DNA from: Sphingopyxis sp. JAI108
GTDB lineage: Bacteria; Pseudomonadota; Alphaproteobacteria; Sphingomonadales; Sphingomonadaceae
Direction: 5' to 3'
NCBI RefSeq assembly: GCF_013410105.1
Contig: NZ_JACCCJ010000001.1
Location: forward strand, 2,216,052 to 2,280,051
Length of the DNA stretch: 64,000 bases
In this document: piece after piece, positions 14,723 to 22,867 of the stretch
How positions within the stretch are numbered: position 1 is the stretch's first letter
Layout: each line of letters starts with the position of its first letter
Notes under the pieces: generated by a model
The model's database searches: none
Told to the model about the DNA's origin: nothing
The model's input: only the letters and a program-made list of their open reading frames with translations
Program-made: the position numbers and the translations under genes

Positions 14723-16606
14723 ATGGCCAGACGGACCGCCAGACCGACACCCCCAGGTCATGCCGCCTCGCCGCCGCGCGGCGGACGAAAGGCAGCCGCT
14801 CTCCCGCCCTTCCGTCCGGTCCAGCTCGCAAGCCTTGTCGACAGCGTCCCCGCAGGGAACGGCTGGGTCCATGAGATGAAGTATGACGGCTACCGTTTGC
14901 TGATCGCGGTCGGCGGCGGCGAGGCCCGCGCCTATACGCGCTCGGGTCTCGACTGGTCCGCGCGCTTCGCGTCACTGCTCGCCGAAGCGGCGAAGCTCAA
15001 GGTCCGGAGCGCGCTGATCGATGGCGAAGCCGTCGTGCTCGGTGCCGACGGCCGCTCGAGCTTCCAGTCGCTGCAAAATGCCCTCAAGTCCGCACCGGAA
15101 AGCATCGACTATTTCGCGTTCGACCTGCTCGAGCTCGACGGCGAGGATCTGGCGGACCTGCCGCTCCTCGACCGCAAGGCGCGCCTCGCCAAAATCCTTC
15201 CCAAGGCCGCGAAGCATATCCGCTACTCGGACCATATTGAGGGCAGCGGCGAGAAGCTTCTGCAGAGCTTCTGCGCTGCGGGTCTCGAAGGCGTCATCTC
15301 GAAGAAGGCCGATGCGCGTTACATCGGCTCGCGCGCGGGTAGCTGGCTCAAGGCCAAATGCATCAAGCGGCAGGAGTTCGTCATCGTCGGCTGGACGCCC
15401 TCGGACAAACCGCGCTCGTTCCGATCGCTCATGCTCGGCGTGCATGAGCAGGGCGAGCTGCGCTACGCCGGAAAGGTCGGGACAGGTTTCGATACAGCGG
15501 AGCTGTTCCGCCTCAAGGCGATGATGAAGCCGCTCGAGCGAAAGAAGCCGACGGTAAAGGCGCCCCGCGCCGAGACGCGCGGCGCGCACTGGATCGAGCC
15601 GAAGCTCGTCGCCGAGATCGCCTATACCGAGATGACCAACGAAGGCACGCTACGCCATCCGAGCTATCTCGGGCTTCGCGAGGACAAGAAACCCGAGGCG
15701 GTCGTCCTCGAGAGCGAAGACTCCGTCGCCGAGGCGACGAGCGCATCGCCCATTCCGATCAGCAATCCGGACCGCGTCATCTATCCCGAGGCCGGGCTCA
15801 CCAAGGGCGAGCTCGCGGCCTATTATGCCGCGGTCGCCCCGATCATGCTGCCCTGGGCGGGCTCGCGCCCGATCAGCCTCGTGCGCTGTCCGCGGGGCCG
15901 CGCCAAGAAATGCTTCTTCCAGAAGCATGATGCCGGAAGCTTCGGCGATGCGGTGAAGCAGGTCGCGATTCTGGAAAAGGATGGCGACGACCAGCCCTAT
16001 CTCTACATGGACACGCCCGAGGGGATGATGACCTGCGTCCAGATGGGCACGATCGAGTTTCATGGCTGGGGAGCGCGCATCGAGGATGTCGAGAAGGCCG
16101 ACCGGCTGGTCTTCGATCTCGATCCCGATGTCGGCCTAGACTTCGAGGCGGTGCGCAGCGCCGCCTTCCAGTTCCGCAATATCCTCCAGCAAATGGGCCT
16201 CGAGACCTTCCCGATGCTTACCGGCGGCAAGGGCGTCCATGTGATCGCCCCGCTCGTGCCGCGCGCCGAATGGCCCGAGGTGAAGGATTTCGCGCACCGG
16301 CTCGCACGCGCCGTCGCGCAGATGGATCCGGGCCGCTTCACCGCCGCGCTTCCCAAGGCGCAGCGCGAGGGCCGGATCTTCGTCGATTACCTCCGCAACC
16401 AGCGCGGCGCGACTGCGGTCATGCCCTATTCGGCGCGCGCCCGCGAAGGCGCGCCGGTCGCCGCACCCATCAGCTGGAAGGAGATGGAGACGATCGACAA
16501 GCCGTCGCATTTCCGCATCACCGATGCGAAGGCGCTGCTGAAGCGCGCGAGCCTCAAGGCGCTGCAAGGCTGGGGCCGCGCCGACCAGATGCTGCCCGAC
16601 CTGTGA
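14723..16606 (+). CDS. ligD: DNA ligase D (ligase-polymerase form, no phosphoesterase domain)
   Basis: Multidomain ATP-dependent ligase for bacterial non-homologous end joining, 627 residues. The ligase domain is first: the adenylated lysine is Lys53 in EMKYDGYR, followed by IDGEAVVL, FDLLELDGEDL and EGVISKKADARY, then an OB fold ending near residue 320. The LigD polymerase/primase domain occupies roughly 345-625, with NPDRVIYPEAGLTK, DLDPDVGLDF (metal site) and the GGKGVHVIAP segment. The third usual domain, the 3'-phosphoesterase, is missing (full LigD is ~800-900 residues). ATG 14723 is the likely start. The stop overlaps the next gene as GTGA. Confidence 0.92.
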   Translation: MARRTARPTPPGHAASPPRGGRKAAALPPFRPVQLASLVDSVPAGNGWVHEMKYDGYRLLIAVGGGEARAYTRSGLDWSARFASLLAEAAKLKVRSALIDGEAVVLGADGRSSFQSLQNALKSAPESIDYFAFDLLELDGEDLADLPLLDRKARLAKILPKAAKHIRYSDHIEGSGEKLLQSFCAAGLEGVISKKADARYIGSRAGSWLKAKCIKRQEFVIVGWTPSDKPRSFRSLMLGVHEQGELRYAGKVGTGFDTAELFRLKAMMKPLERKKPTVKAPRAETRGAHWIEPKLVAEIAYTEMTNEGTLRHPSYLGLREDKKPEAVVLESEDSVAEATSASPIPISNPDRVIYPEAGLTKGELAAYYAAVAPIMLPWAGSRPISLVRCPRGRAKKCFFQKHDAGSFGDAVKQVAILEKDGDDQPYLYMDTPEGMMTCVQMGTIEFHGWGARIEDVEKADRLVFDLDPDVGLDFEAVRSAAFQFRNILQQMGLETFPMLTGGKGVHVIAPLVPRAEWPEVKDFAHRLARAVAQMDPGRFTAALPKAQREGRIFVDYLRNQRGATAVMPYSARAREGAPVAAPISWKEMETIDKPSHFRITDAKALLKRASLKALQGWGRADQMLPDL

Positions 16607-17406
16607 AGATCGCGACCTATAATGTGAACGGCATTGGCGGGCGGCTTGTCATCCTGCTCAATTGGCTCAAGCTTGCCGAGCCCGACATCGTCTGCCTGCA
16701 GGAATTGAAGGCGCCGCAGGAGAATTTCCCCGAGAGGGCGATCCGCGATGCGGGCTATGATGTGATCTGGCATGGCCAGAGCCGCTGGAACGGCGTCGCG
16801 ATGCTGAGCCGCGTCGGCGAGATCCATGAGACGCGGCGCGGGCTTCCCGGCGATCCCACGGACGAACAGAGCCGCTATATCGAGGCCGCGGTCGGCGGCA
16901 TCCTCGTCGCCGGCCTCTATCTTCCCAACGGCAATCCCTGGCCGGGCCCGAAGTTCGACTACAAGCTCCAATGGATGGCGCGCCTAGAGGCGCATCTGGC
17001 GACGCTCTTCTGCCTCGACGCGCCGGTCGTCGTCTGCGGCGACTTCAACGTCATCCCGACCGATCTCGATGTCTACAAGCCCGAGAATTGGAAGAAGGAC
17101 GCGCTCTTCGCGCCGGAAGCAAAGGCCGCCTACCGACGCATCCTCGGCCAGGGCTGGACCGACGCGATCCGTCACCTGCATCCCGATGAGCGCATCTACA
17201 GCTTCTGGGCTTATTGGCGGCGCTCGTTCGAGCGCAACGCCGGCATCCGCATCGACCATCTGCTGCTCAACAAGCCCGCGGCGAAGCGGCTCAAGGCCGC
17301 CGGCGTCGACACCCGGCCGCGCGCGCTCGAGAAGACAAGCGACCATGCCCCGGCATGGATCGAGCTCGGCGAAGGTTCCGGCAAGCGAAAGCGCAAGGTT
17401 TCATGA
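16603..17406 (+). CDS. xth: Exonuclease III family AP endonuclease
   Basis: Metal-dependent DNA repair nuclease of 267 residues: AP endonuclease, 3'-5' exonuclease and 3'-phosphatase/phosphodiesterase. Family motifs in order are IATYNVNGI, the metal ligand Glu in CLQELKAP, YLPNGNP, CGDFNVIPTD, the ISFWAYWR-like YSFWAYWR segment, IRIDHLLL and the final TSDHAPAW. The start is GTG 16603, overlapping the ligD stop (GTGA), and its own stop overlaps the ATG of the 2H-like gene (ATGA). Position between ligD and the 2H-like gene implies a role in cleaning DNA ends for joining (inference). Confidence 0.9.
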   Translation: MKIATYNVNGIGGRLVILLNWLKLAEPDIVCLQELKAPQENFPERAIRDAGYDVIWHGQSRWNGVAMLSRVGEIHETRRGLPGDPTDEQSRYIEAAVGGILVAGLYLPNGNPWPGPKFDYKLQWMARLEAHLATLFCLDAPVVVCGDFNVIPTDLDVYKPENWKKDALFAPEAKAAYRRILGQGWTDAIRHLHPDERIYSFWAYWRRSFERNAGIRIDHLLLNKPAAKRLKAAGVDTRPRALEKTSDHAPAWIELGEGSGKRKRKVS

Positions 17407-17780
17407 CCCGCACGATCACTGGCTGGAAGCTTCCGCCCGCCGAGCGCGAGCGACTGCTCAGCCGGTTCGAACCACGCTATGCCGAGGTGGTCGCCGATCA
17501 TGTAACGCTGCGCTTCGGAACGGACGCCGACACGCCGCTCCCCGATCCATGCTCGGGCGAGATCATCGGCGAGGTCGACGACGGCGCGGGCGTGCAGGCG
17601 CTTATCGTCCGCATCGGGGGAACCACCGATCGCGGCGATGGCAGCCATTATCATATCACCTGGTCGCTTGCGCCGGGGCGCGAGGCTAAGGAGAGCAACG
17701 ACGTGCTTGCAGCGACGAAGTGGCAGCGGGTGCATCCACCGATCGACATCCCTCTCTCGCCCGCACGCTGGAGCGCCTGA
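17403..17780 (+). CDS. 2H phosphoesterase-like protein in the end-joining operon
   Basis: Cytosolic protein of 125 residues with two His-x-Thr motifs: HVTL at residues 33-36 and HITW at 84-87. Paired HhTh motifs define the 2H phosphoesterase superfamily (LigT, cyclic phosphodiesterases, the tRNA-ligase CPD domain), which hydrolyse 2',3'-cyclic or related phosphodiester ends. The wording around the motifs (ADHVTLRFG and SHYHITWSL) is most like the tRNA-ligase phosphodiesterase group. The protein is compact compared with LigT (~180 residues). It is translationally coupled to xth, itself coupled to ligD, and followed by ku. Function in end healing is inferred; the domain call is by eye. Confidence 0.65.
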   Translation: MTRTITGWKLPPAERERLLSRFEPRYAEVVADHVTLRFGTDADTPLPDPCSGEIIGEVDDGAGVQALIVRIGGTTDRGDGSHYHITWSLAPGREAKESNDVLAATKWQRVHPPIDIPLSPARWSA

Positions 17781-17912
17781 CAGGCATCGCCACGCCAGGC
17801 CGCCGGCGGTGAGCGTTGGCGGCGCGTAGGCTCGCGGCTGCCCGGCCGTATCGGGGGCCTGCCGTTCCGGTCCGGTTGTTGCCGATCCTCTCGCCGCTGC
17901 GAATGCCCGCGC

Positions 17913-17937
17913 GGAACGCTCGGCGACCGCGCGCATT
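17913..17937 (+). promoter_or_regulatory. Near-consensus EcfG-type promoter for ku
   Basis: GGAAC (17913-17917), 16 bases, CATT (17934-17937), one mismatch in the -10 from CGTT. The -10 ends 30 bases before ATG 17968, the same distance as the perfect motifs elsewhere in the window. Confidence 0.35.
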
Positions 17938-17967
17938 GAAGGAGTCTTGTCAAAGGAGTGAGTGACG

Positions 17968-18849
17968 ATGGCTGCGCGTCCCTATTGGAAAGGCCAGATC
18001 CGCCTGGCGCTCGTCTCGATCCCGGTCGAGGTCTATTCGGCGACAAAGAGCGGGGCGACGATCGCATTCAACCAGATTCACGAGCCGACGGGCAAACGCA
18101 TCAAATATGAAAAGGTCGTGCCCGGCGTCGGCCCGGTCGATCTCGACGAGATCGTCAAGGGCTTCCAATATGCGAAGGACCAATATGTTCTGCTCGACGA
18201 CGAGGAGATCGAGGGGGTCAAGCTCGAGAGCAAGAAGACGCTCGAACTCACCCAGTTCGTCGAGGCCGAGGATATCGACGAGATATATTTCGAGAAGCCC
18301 TATTATGTCGTGCCCGCCGACGAGCTCGCCGAGGAAGCCTTCATCGTCCTGCGCGAAGCGCTCCGCCGCACCCGCAAGGTCGGGCTGGGCCAGCTCGCGA
18401 TGCGCGGCCGCGAATATGTCGTGAGCATCAAGGCATGCGGCCGCGGCCTTGTCATGGAGACGCTGCGTTATGCCGACGAGGTCAACAAGGCGGCGAGCTA
18501 TTTCCGCGATATCGCCGACAGCGAGCCCGATGACGACCTGCTCGATCTCGCGACGACGCTGATCGACAAGAAGACGGGCAAGTTCGACGCGACCGACTTT
18601 CACGATCGCTATGTCGAGGCGCTGAAGGAGCTCATCGAGCGCAAGAAGAAGGGCAAGACGCTCAATCTCGACGACGGGAAGGAGGAGAAGGCACCGAGTG
18701 GATCGAATGTCGTCGACCTGATGGCGGCGCTCAAGAAGTCGATCGGCGACGGCGGCGGCAAGGCGAAATCCGCCGCGAAAAAGGCGCCCGCCAAAAAGGC
18801 TCCGGCAAAAAAAGCCCCCGCGAGGAGCGCGGCGCGCAAGCGCGCATGA
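17968..18849 (+). CDS. ku: Ku end-binding protein
   Basis: Homodimeric DNA end-binding ring protein of non-homologous end joining, 293 residues, which recruits LigD. The bacterial Ku core opens with ARPYWKGQIRLALVSIPVEVY and contains the conserved KRIKYEKVV, VEAEDIDEIYFEKPYYV and GLVMETLRYADE segments. Beyond residue ~255 the tail is lysine/alanine rich with three AKKAP repeats, a DNA-binding extension seen in many soil proteobacteria. ATG 17968 is preferred over GTG 17962 because AAAGGAG (17952-17958) then has normal spacing. A 187-base gap separates it from the ligD-xth-2H operon, so it probably has its own promoter. Confidence 0.93.
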   Translation: MAARPYWKGQIRLALVSIPVEVYSATKSGATIAFNQIHEPTGKRIKYEKVVPGVGPVDLDEIVKGFQYAKDQYVLLDDEEIEGVKLESKKTLELTQFVEAEDIDEIYFEKPYYVVPADELAEEAFIVLREALRRTRKVGLGQLAMRGREYVVSIKACGRGLVMETLRYADEVNKAASYFRDIADSEPDDDLLDLATTLIDKKTGKFDATDFHDRYVEALKELIERKKKGKTLNLDDGKEEKAPSGSNVVDLMAALKKSIGDGGGKAKSAAKKAPAKKAPAKKAPARSAARKRA

Positions 18850-18887
18850 GCGGCGCCCCCGCAGGCGTGCGATCCGCCTTGCGGCGA

Positions 18888-19130
18888 TCAGGCGCCGGGA
18901 CCGAACCGCTTGCGCGCCGGATCGCGCTCGCACCGGAAACGATCCTTGATATGCGCGTTGAAGAAGGCGCCGAGCGACGCCGCGCTGCACAGCCCCTCGT
19001 AGATTTCGCGGGAGACGCCATGATAAAGATATTTGCCGCTGCCCCTGAAGGTAACGGCCAGCACCGCCGCCGCCTCGTCATAGGCGACATGCTCGATCAT
19101 GGTCGAACGGGTGAAGCGGCGCGCGCGCAT
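18888..19130 (-). CDS. KTSC domain protein
   Basis: Small protein of 80 residues with the KTSC domain: STMIEHVAYDEAAAVLAVTF at the start, KYLYHGVSREIYEGL in the middle and SLGAFFNAHIKDRF at the end. KTSC proteins are often found fused to or near nucleic-acid enzymes, including lysyl-tRNA synthetases, and their role is unresolved. ATG 19130 is preferred to ATG 19100 because the conserved Ser-Thr lies upstream of the later ATG; neither has a clear ribosome site. It converges with ku, with 38 bases between stops. Confidence 0.75.
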   Translation of the reverse strand: MRARRFTRSTMIEHVAYDEAAAVLAVTFRGSGKYLYHGVSREIYEGLCSAASLGAFFNAHIKDRFRCERDPARKRFGPGA

Positions 19131-19262
19131 GCAGACAGAGCGCGTGGCACAAGCCGGGGTTCCCGGCCGCGCGCCGCCGGGCAGGCGCGGCGGACCCGAG
19201 CGAACCCACCCGCCCCGCCCGCCCCGCCACCCCGCCTCGCCCTCCCTTTCCGGCCCTGATCG

Positions 19263-20132
19263 ATGGCGACCGAGCCGACAGCCGACGAGCTCCGCGCCAT
19301 GGCGGAACATCGCGGCATGAAACTCGTTCGGTCGCGTAAGCGCACCCCCGGTGTCGGCGACTTCGGGAAATTCGGCCTCACCGATGGAGCGGGAAAGCCG
19401 CTCCTCGGGATCGGCAAGCAAGGTCTCACGGCGAGCGCGGCCGATGTCGCGCAATATTTGCGCGGCGGTGCGGCGAACAGCTGGAAGCTCTCGGCCGAGC
19501 GCGAGCCCCAAGCCAAAACTCCCAAAAAGCCGCGCAAACCGGCTGCACCCGCCGAAGAGCCGGCTTCGATCCGCCGCCGCGCAAGGACCGCCGCGCCGCC
19601 GCCATCGCGAAGGCGGCAGGATCCGCCGCCGCCGCCAAGGGCCAAACCCGTCTTGAGGAGCGTCGAACCCGAAGCTCCGCCCGCGCCCGAACTCAACCTG
19701 CGGCCAGCGACAGCCAAGGACAGGAAGGCGCTCTCACGTCTGCTCGCCCAGCTTGCCGATCCGCCCAAGCGCGGTTCGCTCGACGCGAACTTCGACGCGA
19801 TCGGCAAATCGGGGGCCGGACTTCTTATCGCCGAAGTCGGCGTGCCGGTCGGGTGCTGCGCCTGGGCCGTCGTTCCGACCCTGCAGCACGGCCTTGTCGG
19901 CCGCGTGAGTCTGCTGCTCGTCGACGGCAATCATCGCCGCAGCGGTGTCGGAACGGCGCTCGTTGCTGCCGCCGAGGCGGCGCTCGCCAAGGCCGGATGT
20001 GCCACGATCGAGGTCATGAGCGACATCATGATCGACAACGCCCACAACTTCTTCCGAGCTCTCAAATTCGAACAGAAAAGCTACCGGTTCGTGCGCGCGA
20101 CCAGATCGTTGCAAAAAGCCCGGCGAGACTGA
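19263..20132 (+). CDS. GNAT acetyltransferase fused to an N-terminal basic domain
   Basis: Protein of 289 residues in three parts. Residues 1-65 form a small domain with TPGVGDFGKFGLTDGAGKPLLG, not recognised as a named family. Residues 75-140 are a Pro/Arg/Lys-rich linker, probably disordered. Residues 145-289 are a GNAT acetyltransferase: RPATAKDRKAL start, and the acetyl-CoA loop VDGNHRRSGVGTALV with the RRxGxG signature, then DNAHNFFRALKFEQKSYRF. Its acceptor is unknown. The basic linker suggests a nucleic-acid or ribosomal location (inference). ATG 19263 is just after the stop of an unrelated frame and lacks a strong ribosome site. Confidence 0.78.
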   Translation: MATEPTADELRAMAEHRGMKLVRSRKRTPGVGDFGKFGLTDGAGKPLLGIGKQGLTASAADVAQYLRGGAANSWKLSAEREPQAKTPKKPRKPAAPAEEPASIRRRARTAAPPPSRRRQDPPPPPRAKPVLRSVEPEAPPAPELNLRPATAKDRKALSRLLAQLADPPKRGSLDANFDAIGKSGAGLLIAEVGVPVGCCAWAVVPTLQHGLVGRVSLLLVDGNHRRSGVGTALVAAAEAALAKAGCATIEVMSDIMIDNAHNFFRALKFEQKSYRFVRATRSLQKARRD

Positions 20133-20330
20133 GCACGCGCCGTCAAAGCTCCTTGCATTCTGGCACCCTGTATCGCGCGACGCTTGCCGTACGGCATAGC
20201 AATAAAGCATTACCCCGGGAACGAAGCGCCGCGCGCCACGTCCTTTTTCCATGCGGTCCGCAGGATCTTCGCGTGATCGACCAACGGATGAGATATGTTC
20301 TAACGCCTGCAAATTCTTGCCCAGCACGCG

Positions 20331-21158
20331 ATGCCGAAGCGGCGCCTCACCGAATTCGCCGGCCGCGTCGCCGCGTCGTCCGGCCGCCACACCCCCAGGC
20401 TTATCCGCTGGTTCGTCGCCAGATATGGCGTTGACCTGAGCGAGGCCGAGGATCCCGATATTCGCAGCTATGCAAGCTTCAACGACTTCTTCACCCGCCC
20501 GCTGAAGGCCGGCGTCCGTCCGCTCGCCGACGCCGATTTCATCTGCCCGGTCGATGGCGCCATCAGCCAGTTCGGCGCAATCGACGATCATCAGATCGTC
20601 CAGGCCAAGGGCCACCACTTCACCACCGCCGACCTGCTGGGCGGCGACAGCGCGCTTGCCGCGACCTTTCGAGACGGCAGTTTCGCCAATCTCTATCTCT
20701 CGCCGAAGGATTATCACCGGCTGCACATGCCGTGCGACGGCGAGCTCATGCGCATGATCTACGTCCCAGGGGCGTTATTCTCGGTCAACCCGACCACGGC
20801 GCGCGGAGTGCGCGGGCTCTTCGCGCGCAACGAGCGCGTCATATGCCTGTTCGAGTCTCCATCCCACGGGCGTTTCGCGATGATCCTCGTGGGCGCGACC
20901 ATCGTCGGCAGCATCGCGACGGTCTGGCATGGCGTGGTGAACGCGAAGCGACCCGGCAGGATTGCGGAGTGGTCCTATGCCCCCCATGAAGTTGCCCTTA
21001 CCAGGGGCGAGGAAATGGGACGCTTCCTCCTCGGCTCGACGATCGTGATGCTGTTCGAGAAGTCGGCGATCGCCTTCAATCCCGAATGGTTTCCCGAACG
21101 GTCGGTGCGGCTCGGCGAGCCCATGGGCAGCGCTTCCCCTACCCACCCCTACGGGTGA
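20331..21158 (+). CDS. psd: Phosphatidylserine decarboxylase (5' end altered)
   Basis: Membrane-associated enzyme that makes phosphatidylethanolamine; self-cleaves to yield a pyruvoyl group. The type I features are present: YASFNDFFTRPLK, CPVDGAISQ with the catalytic Asp, KGHHFT, YLSPKDYHRLHMPCDGEL, and the autocleavage site LGST near residue 238. Homology to Psd proteins reaches upstream of ATG 20331 (in-frame RLQILAQHA), but just before that lies TAA 20301-20303, two codons after ATG 20295. So the ancestral start was probably ATG 20295 with a nonsense change at codon three, and translation may now begin at 20331, losing ~12 residues. Core residues are intact. Confidence 0.85.
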   Translation: MPKRRLTEFAGRVAASSGRHTPRLIRWFVARYGVDLSEAEDPDIRSYASFNDFFTRPLKAGVRPLADADFICPVDGAISQFGAIDDHQIVQAKGHHFTTADLLGGDSALAATFRDGSFANLYLSPKDYHRLHMPCDGELMRMIYVPGALFSVNPTTARGVRGLFARNERVICLFESPSHGRFAMILVGATIVGSIATVWHGVVNAKRPGRIAEWSYAPHEVALTRGEEMGRFLLGSTIVMLFEKSAIAFNPEWFPERSVRLGEPMGSASPTHPYG

Positions 21159-21342
21159 GGCACGCGCTGCGCGATCCGTTTGCGAGCCGGTAAGGGGCCG
21201 CGAGCATCCGCTGTGCTGATTGTGATCCGCCGTTAGCGGACCTTCTGTTCCTGGTGGCGAACTCCAGAAGCCCCCCGGACACAACCGCGGGAACCGCGCG
21301 ACCGTCCCGAACATTTCGTCTCGGGGGGCCCAAGGAGACGTC

Positions 21343-21954
21343 ATGCCCGAACCCCTTACTGCCACCGCCATCAATTGCTCCTTGTCGGCGAAGGGCCGCA
21401 AAAGCTCGACCGACGCCATGATCGCGGTGCTCGCCGAGCATTTCGCCAAGCACGACGTCGTCGTCGGAAAGCCGATCCGCATCGCGGCGCATGACGTCAA
21501 ATGGGGCGTTTCTTCCGATGAGGGCGAGGGCGATGCGTGGCCGCAGATCCGCGAGCAGATACTCGCCTCGGATATTCTCATTTTCGGCACGCCTATCTGG
21601 ATGGGGCAACCCTCGAGCGTTGCGAAGCTGGTCCTCGAGCGGATGGACGCCTTTCTCGACGAAACCGACGAGGCAGGTCGCATGCCGAGCTATTCGAAGG
21701 TGGCGGTTGCCGCCGTCGTCGGCAACGAAGATGGCGCGCACCATGTATGCGCGGAGCTTTTCCAGTCGCTCAACGACACCGGCTGGACCATCCCCGCGGT
21801 CGCGGGCTGCTACTGGGTCGGCGAAGCGATGGGTTCGGTCGACTTCAAGGATCTCGAACACCGCCCGCGAATGATCACCAAGACCGCTAGCATGGTTGCG
21901 AGCAACGCCGCCCATCTCGCACGGCTGCTGAAGCGATCCCCCTACCCCGGCTGA
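21343..21954 (+). CDS. Flavodoxin-like NAD(P)H oxidoreductase
   Basis: Cytosolic FMN-binding protein of 203 residues in the flavodoxin/WrbA-like fold. The phosphate-binding loop is near the start (AINCSLSAKGRKSSTDAM), then DILIFGTPIWMGQPSSVAK and the late GNEDGAHHVCAEL and AGCYWVGEAMGSVDF segments, typical of the NADPH-dependent FMN reductase family. It probably reduces quinones or other acceptors by two electrons. ATG 21343 has an AAGGAGA site at ideal distance. Monocistronic, with 184 bases before it and no recognised promoter motif (GGAAC at 21290 is not followed by CGTT). Confidence 0.85.
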   Translation: MPEPLTATAINCSLSAKGRKSSTDAMIAVLAEHFAKHDVVVGKPIRIAAHDVKWGVSSDEGEGDAWPQIREQILASDILIFGTPIWMGQPSSVAKLVLERMDAFLDETDEAGRMPSYSKVAVAAVVGNEDGAHHVCAELFQSLNDTGWTIPAVAGCYWVGEAMGSVDFKDLEHRPRMITKTASMVASNAAHLARLLKRSPYPG

Positions 21955-22182
21955 ACGATCGAGACCGCTGCGTATCGGTCGCTGGTTCCGCTGCGCCAAA
22001 ATCGCATCGCGCAAACGCTGCAGGCGGATGCGACCGGCGACATGATCGAGAGCAGAAGGGCCTTAATCGCACGGCACCCGAACGGCGCCGTCGCCGCCTT
22101 CGTGCTTATTCGCACCCAGAGGTGCGCTTGAGCGATCGCCCCGCGCGGGCCGAGGAGTGCCTCGCCCCCCTGCAATCAAAGC

Positions 22183-22671
22183 CTAGTCGATCCAGAGGCC
22201 TCGCGCCCGGTGCCACGCCTCCAGTGCGTCGTCAGGATAGCCCTCGAAGCACAGATCATCAGGGCCGATCAGGGGCTCCACCCACGACGCCTTCGACCCC
22301 AGCATCATGTGTACGTGCGACGGAGCCTTGGGCAGGTCACTGTCGATCGCAGAGGCGAAGGGATGGAAAAGATCCGGATAATCGGGGCTGAATACCCACA
22401 GCGCGCTGGCGCACAGGGCACAGAAATGGCGTTCGGCGGAACTCAGCTCGCAGCCCTCCCGGCCATCGTCAAGAGCCGCATGAAAAACTGCCGTTCTGCC
22501 ATCCACGATCAGCGTATTCTTGTCGGCGTGGAGATTGATTACATATCCGCCGCCCCCGGCGGTCTTTCTGCAAATCGAGCAATAGCAGCGCATAAACGGT
22601 ACCGGTGCGTGGCTGTCTGCGGAAAAGCGGACCGCTCCGCAGCGGCACGAGCCTTCAAGCTTCAGAGGCAT
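22183..22671 (-). CDS. GFA (CENP-V/glutathione-dependent formaldehyde-activating) family protein
   Basis: Zinc-binding protein of 162 residues. The cysteine pattern of the GFA domain is present: GSCRCGAV (Cys9, Cys11), RCYCSICRKTAGG (Cys29, Cys31, Cys34) and HFCALCASAL later, six to seven ligands for two zinc ions. Family members include enzymes acting on formaldehyde-glutathione adducts, but most are of unknown substrate. ATG 22671 follows AAAGGATC. It is transcribed alone, in the same direction as manA, which lies 196 bases upstream. Length is normal for the family. Confidence 0.85.
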   Translation of the reverse strand: MPLKLEGSCRCGAVRFSADSHAPVPFMRCYCSICRKTAGGGGYVINLHADKNTLIVDGRTAVFHAALDDGREGCELSSAERHFCALCASALWVFSPDYPDLFHPFASAIDSDLPKAPSHVHMMLGSKASWVEPLIGPDDLCFEGYPDDALEAWHRARGLWID

Positions 22672-22867
22672 ATCCAGATCCTTTCGGTCCGAAACCCTCA
22701 AAAGCAAGTGCCGGTTGCTTCCTCGCCCTGCCAATCCCGCATACTGTCATCGACCTCGGATCGACTTTCGGCGGTCAGTCAGAGGTTAACGAACCTCGCA
22801 AGACCGCAATCCTCGAGTATTATCGCCGTGACGTCCCCCGCCAGGCCGGCGGTCGCGGCTCCGCAGC

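Noticed and set aside
21290..21314. GGAAC motif upstream of the flavodoxin-like gene as an EcfG promoter
   Set aside because: No CGTT at 16-17 bases; the nearest candidate reads CATT at an unsuitable position.
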